Positions 1 to 10,002 of a stretch of DNA of 64,000 nucleotides are shown in pieces (position 1 is the first letter of the stretch; each line of letters starts with the position of its first letter). The translations under genes and the position numbers were made by a program. Below the pieces are notes generated by a model. It was given only the letters and a program-made list of their open reading frames with translations. It was not told the DNA's origin and ran no database searches. Origin of the DNA: Conus ventricosus (Eukaryota; Mollusca; Gastropoda; Neogastropoda; Conidae); assembly GCA_018398815.1 (NCBI GenBank), contig CM031621.1:713715-777714 (forward strand), read 5' to 3'.

Positions 1-835
1 GAAGGTGGTATTCATTAGAGGGGAGTGGTTGTTGAAGGTGGTGTTTATTAGAGGGCAGTGTTGTTGAAGGTGGTGTTTATTAGAGGGGAGTGGTTGTTGA
101 GGGTGGTGTTTATTAGAGGGCAGTGGTTGTTGAGGGTGGTGTTTATTAGAGGGGAGTGGTTGTTTGAAGGTGGTGTTTATTACAGGGCAGTGGTTGTTGA
201 AGGTGGTGTTTATTAGAGGGCAGTGGTTGTTAAGGGTGGTGTTTATTAGAGGGGAGTGGTTGTTTGAAGGTGGTGTTTATTACAGGGCAGTGGTTGTTGA
301 AGGTGGTGTTTATTAGAGGGCAGTGGTTGTTAAGGTGGTGTGTATTAGAGGGGAGTGGTTGTTTGAAGGTGGTGTTTATTACAGGGCAGTGGTTGTTTGA
401 AGGTGGTGTTTATTAGAGGGCAGTGGTTGTTGAAGGTGGTGTTTATTAGAGCGGAGTGGTTGTTGAGGGTGGTGTGTATTAGAGGGAGAGGGTTGTTGAG
501 GGTGGTGTTTATTAGAGGGCAGTGGTGGTTGAGGGGTGGTGTTTATTACAGGGGAGTGGTTGTTGAGGGGTGTTGGATTAGAGGGCAGTGGTTGTTAAGG
601 GTGGTGTGTATTAGAGGGGATTGGTTGTTGAGGGTGGTGTTTATTACAGGGCAGTGGTTGTTGAGGGTGGTGTTTATTACAGGGCAGTGGTTGTTGAAGG
701 TGGTGTTTATTAGAGGGCAGTGGTTGTTGAGGGTGGTGTTTATTAGAGGGGAGTGGTGTTTGAGGATGGTGTTTATTAGAGGGGAGTGGTTGTTGAGGGT
801 GGTGTTTATTAGAGGGCAGTGGTTGATGAAAATGG
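1..835. repeat. Minisatellite, 33-bp unit, about 25 copies
   Basis: The unit is about ggtggtgtttattagagggc plus agtggttgttgaa. It runs off the left edge and decays by about 960. The period is divisible by three, so a meaningless ORF stays open. Confidence 0.95.
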
Positions 836-1400
836 TGATTACTAGTTCTGAGTGGTTGATTGAATTAAGCTACAGTCAAAAATGGCAGCTGTTACAGTAT
901 AGTAGAAGGGTGGGGGAGGGGTGGGGTTATTGTTGAAGGAAGATGGTTATCAGAGGGGGTTGATCGTTGGGAGTACTGGTGTTCAGAGGGAATGGATGTA
1001 GGAAGAGATACGGTGATGGACAGCCTTACATCGGACACTTTTTCAATGGGGTGGATTGCGTATCCATGTCAGGGAGGGATAGTGGGTAATGCTCTAGATC
1101 TGTTGAGGCCTGTGTCACAACATGACGTCTGGGTTTGTTGGCGTGAGTGGTCAGTCTTGTCTCTGCTAGGCCTGAAACTGATGACTGAGATGGCCTCAAG
1201 AGTTGTGAAACGACACAAATAGGAGGACACTGATGGGAATAGTGGAACCTGTACCAAAGTTGAAGAAAGACATGGTGACTGAGTTTTTTGTTGGAGGGAC
1301 AGAAGCTCTTGTTCATCCCAGCCCCCCCACCCCCACCCCCCACCCCCACACACACACTCTGATACCCTTGTTCTGTTGACCGTTGGCTATTATCTGTTGA

Positions 1401-1500
1401 NNNNNNNNNNNNNNNNNNNNNNNNNNNNNNNNNNNNNNNNNNNNNNNNNNNNNNNNNNNNNNNNNNNNNNNNNNNNNNNNNNNNNNNNNNNNNNNNNNNN
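1401..1500. other. Assembly gap (100 N)
   Basis: One hundred N bases sit directly at the left border of the 27/31-bp minisatellite. The array probably collapsed or broke the assembly, so its true length is unknown. Confidence 1.
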
Positions 1501-2868
1501 TTCATCCCACTGGACACTCAACACTGTTTCATCCCACTGGACACTCAACACTGTGTCACCCCACTGGACACTCGACACTGTTTCATCCCACTGGACACTC
1601 GACACTGTTTCATCCCACTGGACACTCGACACTGTTTCATCCCACTATACACTCAACACTGTGTCATCCCACTGGACACTCAACACTGTTTCATCCCACT
1701 GGACACTCGACACCGGCTGTTTCATCCCACTGGACACTCAACACTGTTTCATCCCACTGGACACTCGACACTGTTTCATCCCACTGGACACTCAACACTG
1801 TGTCATCCCACTGGACACTCAACACTGGCTGTTTCATCCCACTGGACACTCAACACTGTGTCATCCCACTGGACACTCAACACTGGCTGTTTCATCCCAC
1901 TGGACACTCAACACTGTTTCATCCCACTGGACACTCAACACTGTGTCATCCCACTGGACACTCAACACTGTTTCATCCCACTGGACACTCAACACTGTCA
2001 TCCGACTGGACACTCAACACTGCCTGTTTCATCCCACTGGACACTCAACACTGTGTCATCCCACTGGACACTCAACACTGTCATCCCACTGGACACTCAA
2101 CACTGCCTGTTTCATCCCACTGGACACTCAACACTGGCTGTTTCATCCCACTGGACACTCAGCACTGTTTCATCCCACTGGACACTCAACACTGTGTCAT
2201 CCGACTGGACACTCAACACTGCCTGTTTCATCCCACTGGACACTCAACACTGTGTCATCCGACTGGACACTCAACACTGTGTCATCCCACTGGACACTCA
2301 ACACTGTTCACCCCACTGGACACTCAACACTGCCTGTTTCATCCCACTGGACACTCAACACTGGCTGTTTCATCCCACTGGACACTCAACACTGTTTCAT
2401 CCCACTGGACACTCAACACTGTTTCATCCCACTGGACACTCAACACTGGCTGTTTCATCCCACTGGACACTCAACACTGGCTGTTTCATCCCACTGGACA
2501 CTCAACACTGGCTGTTTCATCCACTGGACACTCAACACTGCCTGTTTCATCCCACTGGACACTCAACACCGGCTGTTTCATCCGACTGGACACTCAACAC
2601 TGCCTGTTTCATCCCACTGGACACTCAACACTGGCTGTTTCATCCCACTGGACACTCAACACTGTTTCATCCCTGGACACTCAACACTGTTTCATCCACT
2701 GGACACTCAACACTGTTGCATCCCACTGGACACTCAACACTGGCTGTTTCATCCCACTGGACACTCAACACTGGCTGTTTCATCCCACTGGACACTCAAC
2801 ACTGGCTGTTTCATCCCACTGGACACTCAACACTGCCTGTTTCATCCCATTGGACACTCAACACTGAC
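1501..2868. repeat. Minisatellite, 27/31-bp unit, about 47 copies
   Basis: The unit is tgtttcatcccactggacac + tcaacac, with a 4-bp longer form containing ggc or gcc. It starts at the assembly gap and ends sharply before the SINE-like segment. Confidence 0.97.
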
Positions 2869-2904
2869 TGATAAACGGTAGGGGCCGAGAAGTCCGCCAA
2901 ATAA

Positions 2905-2979
2905 ATGCCCGTGACTGGAATCGAACGCACGGCCTCCCAACCCACAATTCCTAATGCTAACCACAACGCCACGGCGACT
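2905..2979 (-). mobile_element. tRNA-derived SINE head or tRNA pseudogene
   Basis: On minus the sequence has an A-box-like TGTGGTTAGCATTAGG and a B-box-like GCGTTCGATTCC about 30 bases apart, with partly pairing ends (GCCGTGG / TCACGGGC). The middle does not make a convincing anticodon arm, so a SINE or pseudogene is likelier than a working tRNA. Confidence 0.5.
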
Positions 2980-3410
2980 GGTCAAGTTTAACATTAGATC
3001 GTCGGACCTTGCGATCATCGTACTCTCTTTTTGTACGCTATTTTGAGCCTGGTTGACCTCCGGAAAGGAAGCACAGACTGCAGCCCTTTCACCGACCAGA
3101 AGGAATGTTTGAAATAGGAACGTTTAGAATGGGAACGAAGAAATGCTGTCTGTCTGTCTGTGTGTCCGTGCTCAAATGTGTTCCACTCGCTCCAGACAAA
3201 ACTTCTGGGTTGGTCTTTCTGAAAATGTGTAGGCATGTTCATTATGGGTCACGGATGATGCCCGATGTTTTATTTTACCAGAATAGCCGTTACAAACGGC
3301 TACAACGGCCCCAAACGGTTTTTTCTTCTTTATGGAGTGTCTCAGCTGATCTTTTGGAGGGGATGACGTTCAGTAACGATGACGCGTTGAGAAAAAAAAA
3401 ACGTTTTGAG

Positions 3411-3596
3411 TGACGTCAAATAGGCCTACATTATGACGCATGTTTGTGACATTTTTCAGCCCCACCCCCACCCCCACCCCACGCGTATTCAAGATAAACT
3501 GGCAGTAGCCTACGTTTATATGCTATATATTTGTATCTTGTTCCTTCATACATTCGAGCTTTCTCTGATTTCAGACGATGCAGTCTGGTGACGTCA
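3411..3596. promoter_or_regulatory. Pair of perfect CRE palindromes in CpG-containing DNA
   Basis: TGACGTCA occurs at 3411-3418 and 3589-3596, with further TGACG half sites at about 3364, 3390 and 3433. The stretch 3250-3720 keeps more CpG than the surrounding DNA. TGACGTCA is the binding site of CREB/ATF proteins. No gene start was identified nearby, so a promoter role is only possible. Confidence 0.3.
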
Positions 3597-4220
3597 AATC
3601 TACACGTCGTTACGAAAAAGCCTAACACTGGAAGGAATGCTGCTGGTTTGGCCCCGCGTTGTTTCTACGTGCGATGTCTGCCTGCGACTCGAATTCAGTT
3701 TTGTACACCATTATAGCACTTCAGTTACCTGTTACATTTCCTACACATCCCTCCATTTAAACCTATCTTAAAATGAACGAAATTTTGATTCATCTTAACG
3801 AGTCTTTTGTAAACTGATTTTGTTCGTAGATGTGCAAACATTTAGGCTAGCACTGGAATCATCCTGACCCGCGATCTGAAGGATTGTTCAGCATGTTCTT
3901 TTCGAGGTGTGCAGAGTGTTAACCATTTATACTAGCTGTCCTTTCGTGAAAGCGATCGTGTAGTTGATCGTAACTTCATTTGTAGGCATTTTTTCGTTTC
4001 GGAATAAATTTTTCTTCTTCATTCAGTTCAGTAATAATACTCAAAAGTTCGCTGTACTTTGGAAACACAGAGTTGAAATTTAGGATGAGGAGATCGGTAA
4101 AACCAATGTTATAGGCTACTGAGAATAGTTGCAAGCTCAGTAGGCGTTAAAAGCAATAGAACTGCTTATTATGAACAGTTCTAAGCTCAGCGCTTTATAA
4201 TTATTTTCAGGATCAGGATC

Positions 4221-4271
4221 AGGGGCGTTGTATCAAATACAACTTAGCCTATTTAGGCTTTTTACGCCCCT
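4221..4271. other. Nested inverted repeats forming a three-way junction
   Basis: The outer stem AGGGGCGT (4221-4228) pairs with ACGCCCCT (4264-4271). Inside, GTTGTAT/ATACAAC (4227-4233, 4237-4243) and AGCCTA/TAGGCT (4246-4251, 4254-4259) make two hairpins. All stems are perfect; the outer stem loses two pairs where it overlaps the first hairpin. It lies just past the LINE poly(A) tail. Confidence 0.6.
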
Positions 4272-4288
4272 TCTGTATGTATATATCC

Positions 4289-5135
4289 TTTTTTTTTTTT
4301 TTTTTTTCGTAACCGGTGGTCCAGTCATAGGCAAGCTCAGACCTATTATCCATCAAATTCATATCTAATTTTTGTTAATAATTCATGTTTATCTATGAGG
4401 TTCTTAAAAACATTAATACTAGGTGCACGTTTGATGTTAAGTGTTAGTTTATTCCAAAAGTTGGTTACTCTATTAGTAAAAGTAAATTTTCTTAAATTCG
4501 TTCTAGAATATTGTTTAAATATCTTATCTTCACTGTTCCTTGTAACATTCTTCTGCGGAGTACAAAAAAAGCATGCTTTATCAACATCATCAATTTCATT
4601 AAATATCTTGTATGCTTGAATCAAGTCTCCTCTTATTCTTCTTGCCTTAAGTGTTGGAAGTTGCAGATATTTTAATCTTTCCTGATATGAGTAATCTTTT
4701 ATATTATGAATCATCTTGGTTGCTCTTTTGTACCTGTTCTAGAGCTTCTGATTGTCTCTTTAGCATTGGATACCATACAGTGTTGCCATATTCAAGAACA
4801 GATCTAACTAGTGTCTTATATAATTGCAAAAAAGTGTCCTTTTCCATAAATGTAAAGGTTCTTTTTATTATTCCAATCATTCTGTTAGCCTTATTAATAC
4901 TATTACAATATGATTGTCAAATAGTAAATTTTTGTCAAAAGTCACACCTAGGTCTTTCTCTTCTTCACATTTAGATACTTTTATTTCCTTGCTCCCAATT
5001 TTCATTATATACTCCTTTTGTGGGTTTGTTTTACCAATATGAAGTACTTTACATTTTTCTGCATTAAAATATAGGTCCCAAGTATCAGACCACTACTAAT
5101 GTTTCAATATCCTTTTGTAATTCCTTATGCAATCT
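4289..5135 (-). mobile_element. LINE 3' fragment (jockey/CR1-like RT C-terminal part) with poly(A)
   Basis: On minus the sequence encodes LQKDIETL, FNAEKCKVLHIGKTNPQKE, KDLGVTFDKNLLFDNH, VLEYGNTVWYPMLKRQSEAL, then ERLKYLQLPTLKARRIRGDL, FTFTNRVTNFWNKL and SINVFKNLIDKH before a stop at 4346. These are the last conserved blocks of jockey/CR1-type reverse transcriptases. There are stops and frameshifts (for example after YFN and near QVQK). A T19 run at 4289-4307 is the poly(A) tail on minus. It is dead and 5'-truncated. Confidence 0.82.
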
Positions 5136-6350
5136 TCTTTTGAACACCAGCGAGTAGAAAGACTTGGGATATGAAGGTGTGTTTTCTCCCTTGAAAAAAA
5201 GATCGTTTGAAAAACATTATTGTCCTTTCGACCTAAGCGACGAAACCACTTGTGGAGACAAGGTCGTGTATCGCTGAATTCATTGACGGAACAAAGACTG
5301 TCGGAAGTCCATGAAGTAATACAGGATTTCGTTCAGTTTGGATCGGCTTTTAGGCGACTGTCATCAAGAGCTGTGCTGTATAATAATAAATCCTAGCTGT
5401 GTGAACTGTTGACATCTTCATCCGTTTGGTGTCCTCAATCAACAGGCTGATTATTCTGACACTTGTAACGGAGGGGTAAGCGCAGGAAAAAAAATCGTAA
5501 TGGTTAGCTTTTAGTTGCATTCCCAGGGTCAGGTTCAGAGCGAGTTGTCTGAACGGTGATTTGAATAGCTGAATAAACATTTGATGGTGTAGTAACTAAA
5601 CGAATGAACTGAGGAAACACTGTGCTGTGTTAAGAAGAGATGTTGAAGCAAAGAAACATACTGTTTGAGTGGAAATTAATGTTGTGCGAATGAACAAAAG
5701 AGCAAGATGTAAAAAGTCTTGATTTATCCATTGCTAAACATTTTTGTGTTTGTTTGCTGCACAGTCACCAGCACTTCATGTTTCGACGTTCCTTAGAGAA
5801 GTTTGTTATTTATGCTGAAGAGTTGTCCCATCCTCAACTTTTAAAAAAACCAGACATACTTTTCTATCAGGGTAACTTCAGTTTGGTTTTTTCCCCCATG
5901 AATTCATTCAGTGTATTTCATTCACCCTGACAGAACTTTTGAACGTAATTTATTACTTTTTTTCATACGTTCCCTCACTGAGGTTTAAATCCATGCTGTG
6001 TGTGTTTATGCGTGTGTGTGTGCATGTGTGTTTTAGTAGCCTATGTGTGTACAGTGCTGGCAAAATAGTGGATATGGAGACTTTTCTTTCCGACCATCCT
6101 TGCACAAGGAGCAAGATGTTACATGGGAGTAAAGTCATCACTAAATATCTTCAGGAATGTTTTCAACATTAAAAAACCCCAATATTTTGTCCAGAAACTG
6201 TCATCATTTACAATATGCGACTAGTATTTTACATCTCAATAAGAAATCAATTTTGGCTTTGAGCAAATGGTAGATCTACGACAGTTTATTAAGAAGGCAA
6301 TGGCAAGGAGCCCATGGTGGTGATGGTGGTCTGTGGGTAGAATTGTTAAC
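5136..6350. other. Unique intergenic DNA, no gene recognised
   Basis: AT-rich sequence between the LINE fragment and the Penelope dimer. It has a short TG-rich tract near 6000-6050. No convincing coding signal was found on either strand. Confidence 0.6.
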
Positions 6351-6400
6351 TGTTTCAGTGATTAGAAAAGTAGTTAGACTCTGAATCAAAAACTTACTTG

Positions 6401-6440
6401 GAGAATATTTCGACAGGGTTGCCCTGTCTTCTTCAGCTCA
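6401..6440 (-). ncRNA. Hammerhead-like hairpin motif at Penelope 3' end (left arm)
   Basis: On minus this reads CTGAAGAA, a 7-bp stem (GACAGGG / CCCTGTC) with a CAA loop, then GAAAT. It resembles the hammerhead core (CUGAUGA - stem II - GAAA) with A in place of U. Penelope-like elements are known to carry hammerhead motifs. Without matched stems I and III, cleavage activity cannot be claimed. Confidence 0.4.
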
Positions 6441-6449
6441 CTGTTGCTG

Positions 6450-7437
6450 TTGTGGCAGCGAGGCCTGGTGGGACGACTGTTGTGTGGGGTGAGCGGTTGT
6501 CGGGATCTGATTGTAGATGGGGGGAAGTTCAAAGCCTTGATCTCTGTTCAGGCTGGGGCGTCTGGTCTTAATTTCAATGGCTTCTTTAACTTTTCTTCTG
6601 TGAGGAAGGGCTCTGTAGATAAGGTCTTGGTTTCTTGGGGGCTGAAACTGTGGCCTGTGGCTTGTAGATGTTCATGTATGGCAGAATTAGATCGGTTTTG
6701 GTGTTCCTGTAGACGGGTGGTGAGTGGTCTTGGTGTCTCGCCAATGTAGGTATGGGTCAGTCTTGACACCCTACCGGGTACACTACACCACACTGCTTGA
6801 GGGGGTCCGTTTTGTCTTTGACATGGGTCAGTTGCTGGCGTAGGGAGTTTGTGGGTTTATGGAACACTTTGCATCCATGTTGTTGGAAGGACCTGGCCAG
6901 ACGCTCTGAAACTCCTTTAATGTAAGGGATCCCCACTTTCACACTGTCCGTATCTGTAGAAGGGTAGCGAACTCAAGGGTTGTCCCACATCCATGCAGGG
7001 TGTCCATTAGCAGAAAGGGCAGTCTTGATGTGTTCTTCTTCTTTCAGCTCTTCCTCCTTAGTGGAACACAGTACAGAGGCTCTGTGCATGAGGGTGTTGA
7101 CAGCAGATCTCTTGTGTTGGAGGGGTGTGTTAGAATGAAAGTTCAGATATTGGTCAGTGTGGGTGGGTTTCCTATAGACGGTGGTCTCCACCCTGTCATC
7201 ATGGGTTCGGGTGATGGGTGTGTCCAGGAACGGGATCTTCCCTTCTGCTTCAGTTTCCGAAGTGAAGTGGATACTGTCGTCGATGAAATTCAGGTGAGTA
7301 GTGAAGCTGTCAACCTCCGTCTCCTGTATGCGGGTCATGGTGTCGTCCACATAGCGGTACCACATGCTGGGAGGGTTGGCAGCGGTCTCAAGGGCTACTT
7401 TTTCAAAATGTTCCATGTACAGGTTGGCTACCACTGG
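6450..7437 (-). pseudogene. Penelope-like RT/GIY-YIG, degraded left-arm copy
   Basis: This is the same protein as the right arm, on minus: VVANLYMEHFEKVALETAAN, RYVDDTM, FLDTPITRTHDDR, then YIGETPRPLTTRL. A CGA arginine codon became TGA at 6975-6973, right after MWDNP, and a frameshift follows near the GIY-YIG part and near the end (EEKLKKPLKL instead of KRKVKEAIEI). It continues upstream across the solo LTR at 8674-8788. Confidence 0.85.
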
Positions 7438-8668
7438 TGTCAAGCACAGACGAGACAGAAATAAATATCTCATATCACACGCAATCTTACTCCATACGCG
7501 TTCTTACCCAGGGATATAACGCTTAGACTTTGATAAAATACCACCCCTTCTTTATTAAATTATTAGAAAATGTCTACACTCAGAACTCCGGGTGTAGAGC
7601 AGAAAGAAATGGGGAAAGTTTTAAAAGGTTTTTCACTCAGCTTAACATCACTGAAAGATTCTCCCACGTCTTTCCTCGTCGCCTCTCTCCCCTGAAGTTC
7701 ACCAGGGACGACGTCAACGACCCCAACCTGGGTCTGGCTCCACGACTAGCCAAACGTAGCCGGGACCTTCCTTCTGTAAGTCTTCACGACCGGTGCAGCC
7801 TCAAACGCCTACGGCAGGGAGCTCCTCCAGCTTCTCACTCCCGTAGCGGAGCATGCCATCTGTACATCTTCACACCCGGTGCAGCCTCAAACGTCTACGG
7901 CAGGGAGCTCCTCCAGCTTCTCACTCCCGTAGCGGAGCATGCCACCTCTACAAACAAAGTCTGGGAACACCACCATTACTATCCCAGTTCCTAACACTTC
8001 AATAATAAATTTATCAGCTTCGTCTCCACCTGAAAAACTAACCACCATTCCCTTCTCTCTCCACCTCGGCAATTCCTGAGATAAATAGAAATAAATAATA
8101 TTATTTCCAATTCATTTCACCAAACAAGACAATTTTAATTATATAAACAACAGCTTGTCTCCTCACACGGCCTCGAACCATCTCGAATCTATAAAACAAT
8201 GGAAAGAATAATTTTCATATACTTCTCAAACATATTCATCGTAATACTATTCATAAACCATAAACAAAACCAAGCTGTAAAGAAAATGAAATATTATAAC
8301 TTAACAACACTAAGTCTTCAACTTTCCCGGGCCTCTCTCTCCCAGGACTTACTAGCGTCTTACGCTCTCTCGGTCTGTCACAGCAGACAGCGCACGCTCT
8401 CTCTCTCGGTCTGTCACAGCAGACAGCTAAACATCGACCGGCCACACATACAAACTTAAAGCTCACCCGTTATAAAAACTGCACGAGATCCATGCATCTC
8501 CCCTCTAAAACCTGTGCACGGGCTACACACATGTCTGCATCAGCATATCAAACTTTTATACCAGTTTGGGTGCACTTATACACTGCAATAAAATAAATGC
8601 ACCTCTATCTCTATACTAAACACAATTAAATGAAAACCTATAAAAAATATTAAAACATTTTCTTTACA
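7438..8668 (+). mobile_element. Solo LTR of an LTR retrotransposon, nested in the Penelope arm
   Basis: The element starts TGTC and ends TTTACA (TG...CA) and is flanked by the 5-bp duplication actgg (7433-7437, 8669-8673). It interrupts the Penelope RT exactly after the PVV codons. TATAAAA at 8471 and overlapping AATAAA signals at 8587-8597 suggest that plus is the transcribed strand. It has no gag-pol and no second LTR. An 86-bp internal segment (about 7785-7945) is tandemly duplicated, and a CTCTC-rich segment near 8340-8430 is repeated. The family is unknown. Confidence 0.8.
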
Positions 8669-8673
8669 ACTGG

Positions 8674-8788
8674 AGATACTGGCGAACCCATGGCAGCTCC
8701 TTGTCTCTGCTGGTAGAACTCATGGTTGAACGAAAAGTAGGTGCTAGTGAGGCACAGTTCCAACAGTTCTGGCACCTGTTCTGTGTGA
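8674..8788 (-). pseudogene. Outer piece of left Penelope arm, separated by the LTR
   Basis: On minus this reads LELCLTSTYFSFNHEFYQQ, QGAAMGSPVSP, a mirror copy of the start of the right arm. With 7437-6363 it forms one copy split by insertion of the 1,231-bp element. Confidence 0.85.
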
Positions 8789-8800
8789 ACAACAGAACAG

Positions 8801-9796
8801 GTGCTAGAACTGTTGGAACTGTACCTCACTAGCACCTACTTTTCGTTCAACCATGAGTTCTACCAGCAGAAACAAGGAGCTGCCATGGGTTCGCCAGTAT
8901 CTCCAGTGGTAGCCAACCTGTACATGGAACATTTTGAAAAAGTAGCCCTTGAGACCGCTGCCAACCCTCCCAGCATGTGGTACCGCTATGTGGATGACAC
9001 CATGACCCCCATACAGGCGACGGAGGTTGACAGCTTCACTACTCACCTGAATTTCATCGACGACAGTATCCACTTCACTTCGGAAACTGAAGCAGAAGGG
9101 AAGATCCCGTTCCTGGACACACCCATCACCCGAACCCATGATGACAGGGTGGAGACCACCGTCTATAGGAAACCCACCCACACTGACCAATATCTGAACT
9201 TTCATTCTAACCACCCCCTCCAACACAAGAGATCTGTTGTCAACACCCTCATGCACAGAGACTCTGTACTGTGTTCCACTAAGGAGGAAGAGCTGAAAGA
9301 AGAAGAACACATCAAGACTGCCCTTTCTGCTAATGGATACTCTGCATGGATGTGGGACAACCCTCGAGTTCGCTACCCTTCTTCTACAGATATGGACAGT
9401 GTGAAAGTGGGGATCCCTTACATTAAAGGAGTCTCAGAGCGTCTAGCCAGGACATTCCAACAACATGGATGCAAAGTGTTCCATAAGCCCACAAACTCCC
9501 TACGCCAGCAACTGACCCATGTCAAAGACAAAACGGACCCCCTCAAGCTGTGTGGTGTAGTGTACCAGGTATGGTGTCAAGACTGTACCCATACCTACAT
9601 TGGCGAGACAGAAAGACCACTCACCACCTGTCTACAGAAACACCAAAACCGATCTACTTCTGCCATACATGAACATCTACAAGCCACAGGTCACAGTTTC
9701 AGCCCCCAAGAAACCAAGATCTTATGTACAGAGCCCTTCCTCACAAAAAGAAAAGTTAAAGAAGCCATTGAAATTAGACCAGACGCCCCAGCCTGA
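8801..9796 (+). CDS. Penelope-like RT (C-terminal half) plus GIY-YIG endonuclease, 5'-truncated
   Basis: The frame is open for about 331 residues. It contains the RT motif with QGAAMGSPVSP (B motif), MWYRYVDDTM (catalytic YVDD), FLDTPITR, YRKPTHTDQYLNFHS, then a linker and CGVVYQVWCQD ... THTYIGETERPL, the GIY-YIG nuclease start typical of Penelope-like elements. The N-terminal RT motifs are absent because the element is cut at the hairpin. The ORF ends IRPDAPA. It is an old fragment; no intact element is present. Confidence 0.88.
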   Translation: MLELLELYLTSTYFSFNHEFYQQKQGAAMGSPVSPVVANLYMEHFEKVALETAANPPSMWYRYVDDTMTPIQATEVDSFTTHLNFIDDSIHFTSETEAEGKIPFLDTPITRTHDDRVETTVYRKPTHTDQYLNFHSNHPLQHKRSVVNTLMHRDSVLCSTKEEELKEEEHIKTALSANGYSAWMWDNPRVRYPSSTDMDSVKVGIPYIKGVSERLARTFQQHGCKVFHKPTNSLRQQLTHVKDKTDPLKLCGVVYQVWCQDCTHTYIGETERPLTTCLQKHQNRSTSAIHEHLQATGHSFSPQETKILCTEPFLTKRKVKEAIEIRPDAPA

Positions 9797-9887
9797 ACAG
9801 AGATCAAGGCTTTGAACTTTCCCCCATCTACAATCAGATCCTGACAAGTCGTCCCACCAGGCCTCGCTGCCACAACAGCAACAGTGA

Positions 9888-9917
9888 GCTGAAGAAGACA
9901 GGGCGACCCTGTAGAAA
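9888..9917 (+). ncRNA. Hammerhead-like hairpin motif at Penelope 3' end (right arm)
   Basis: This is the same motif as in the left arm, with a CGA loop and an A before GAAAT. Conservation of the stem in two diverged copies supports a structural role in the element. Confidence 0.4.
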
Positions 9918-10002
9918 TATTCTCTAAGTTTTTGATTCTGAGTCTGTAACTACTTTTCTAATGTCGAATCCAGAAACCTATATTCTTATTTGTTTCAGTG
10001 AT

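Larger units (their letters stand above)
2980..4288. other. Non-repetitive DNA, no gene recognised
   Basis: Mostly unique sequence. It holds the CRE pair (3411-3596) and the three-way-junction repeat (4221-4271). No open frame here has a recognisable domain. Confidence 0.6.
6363..9990. mobile_element. Penelope-like element, head-to-head inverted dimer
   Basis: Two copies of the same Penelope-like 3' part face away from each other around position 8792. The left arm reads on minus (8788-8674, then 7437-6363); the right arm reads on plus (8796-9990). Innermost bases form a perfect hairpin with a 7-nt loop. Both arms carry the second half of a reverse transcriptase and a GIY-YIG endonuclease. 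The 12-bp direct repeat tgtttcagtgat flanks the whole unit (6351-6362 and 9991-10002), so the dimer probably went in as one event. Inverted 5' partners are known for Penelope-like elements. The left arm is split by a solo LTR. Confidence 0.85.

Noticed and set aside
1500..2881. Repetitive 355-501 codon plus-strand frames
   Set aside because: Products of the 27/31-bp minisatellite and partly translated N bases.
2905..2979. Functional tRNA gene
   Set aside because: A and B boxes are present but the anticodon arm does not fold convincingly; called a SINE head or pseudogene.
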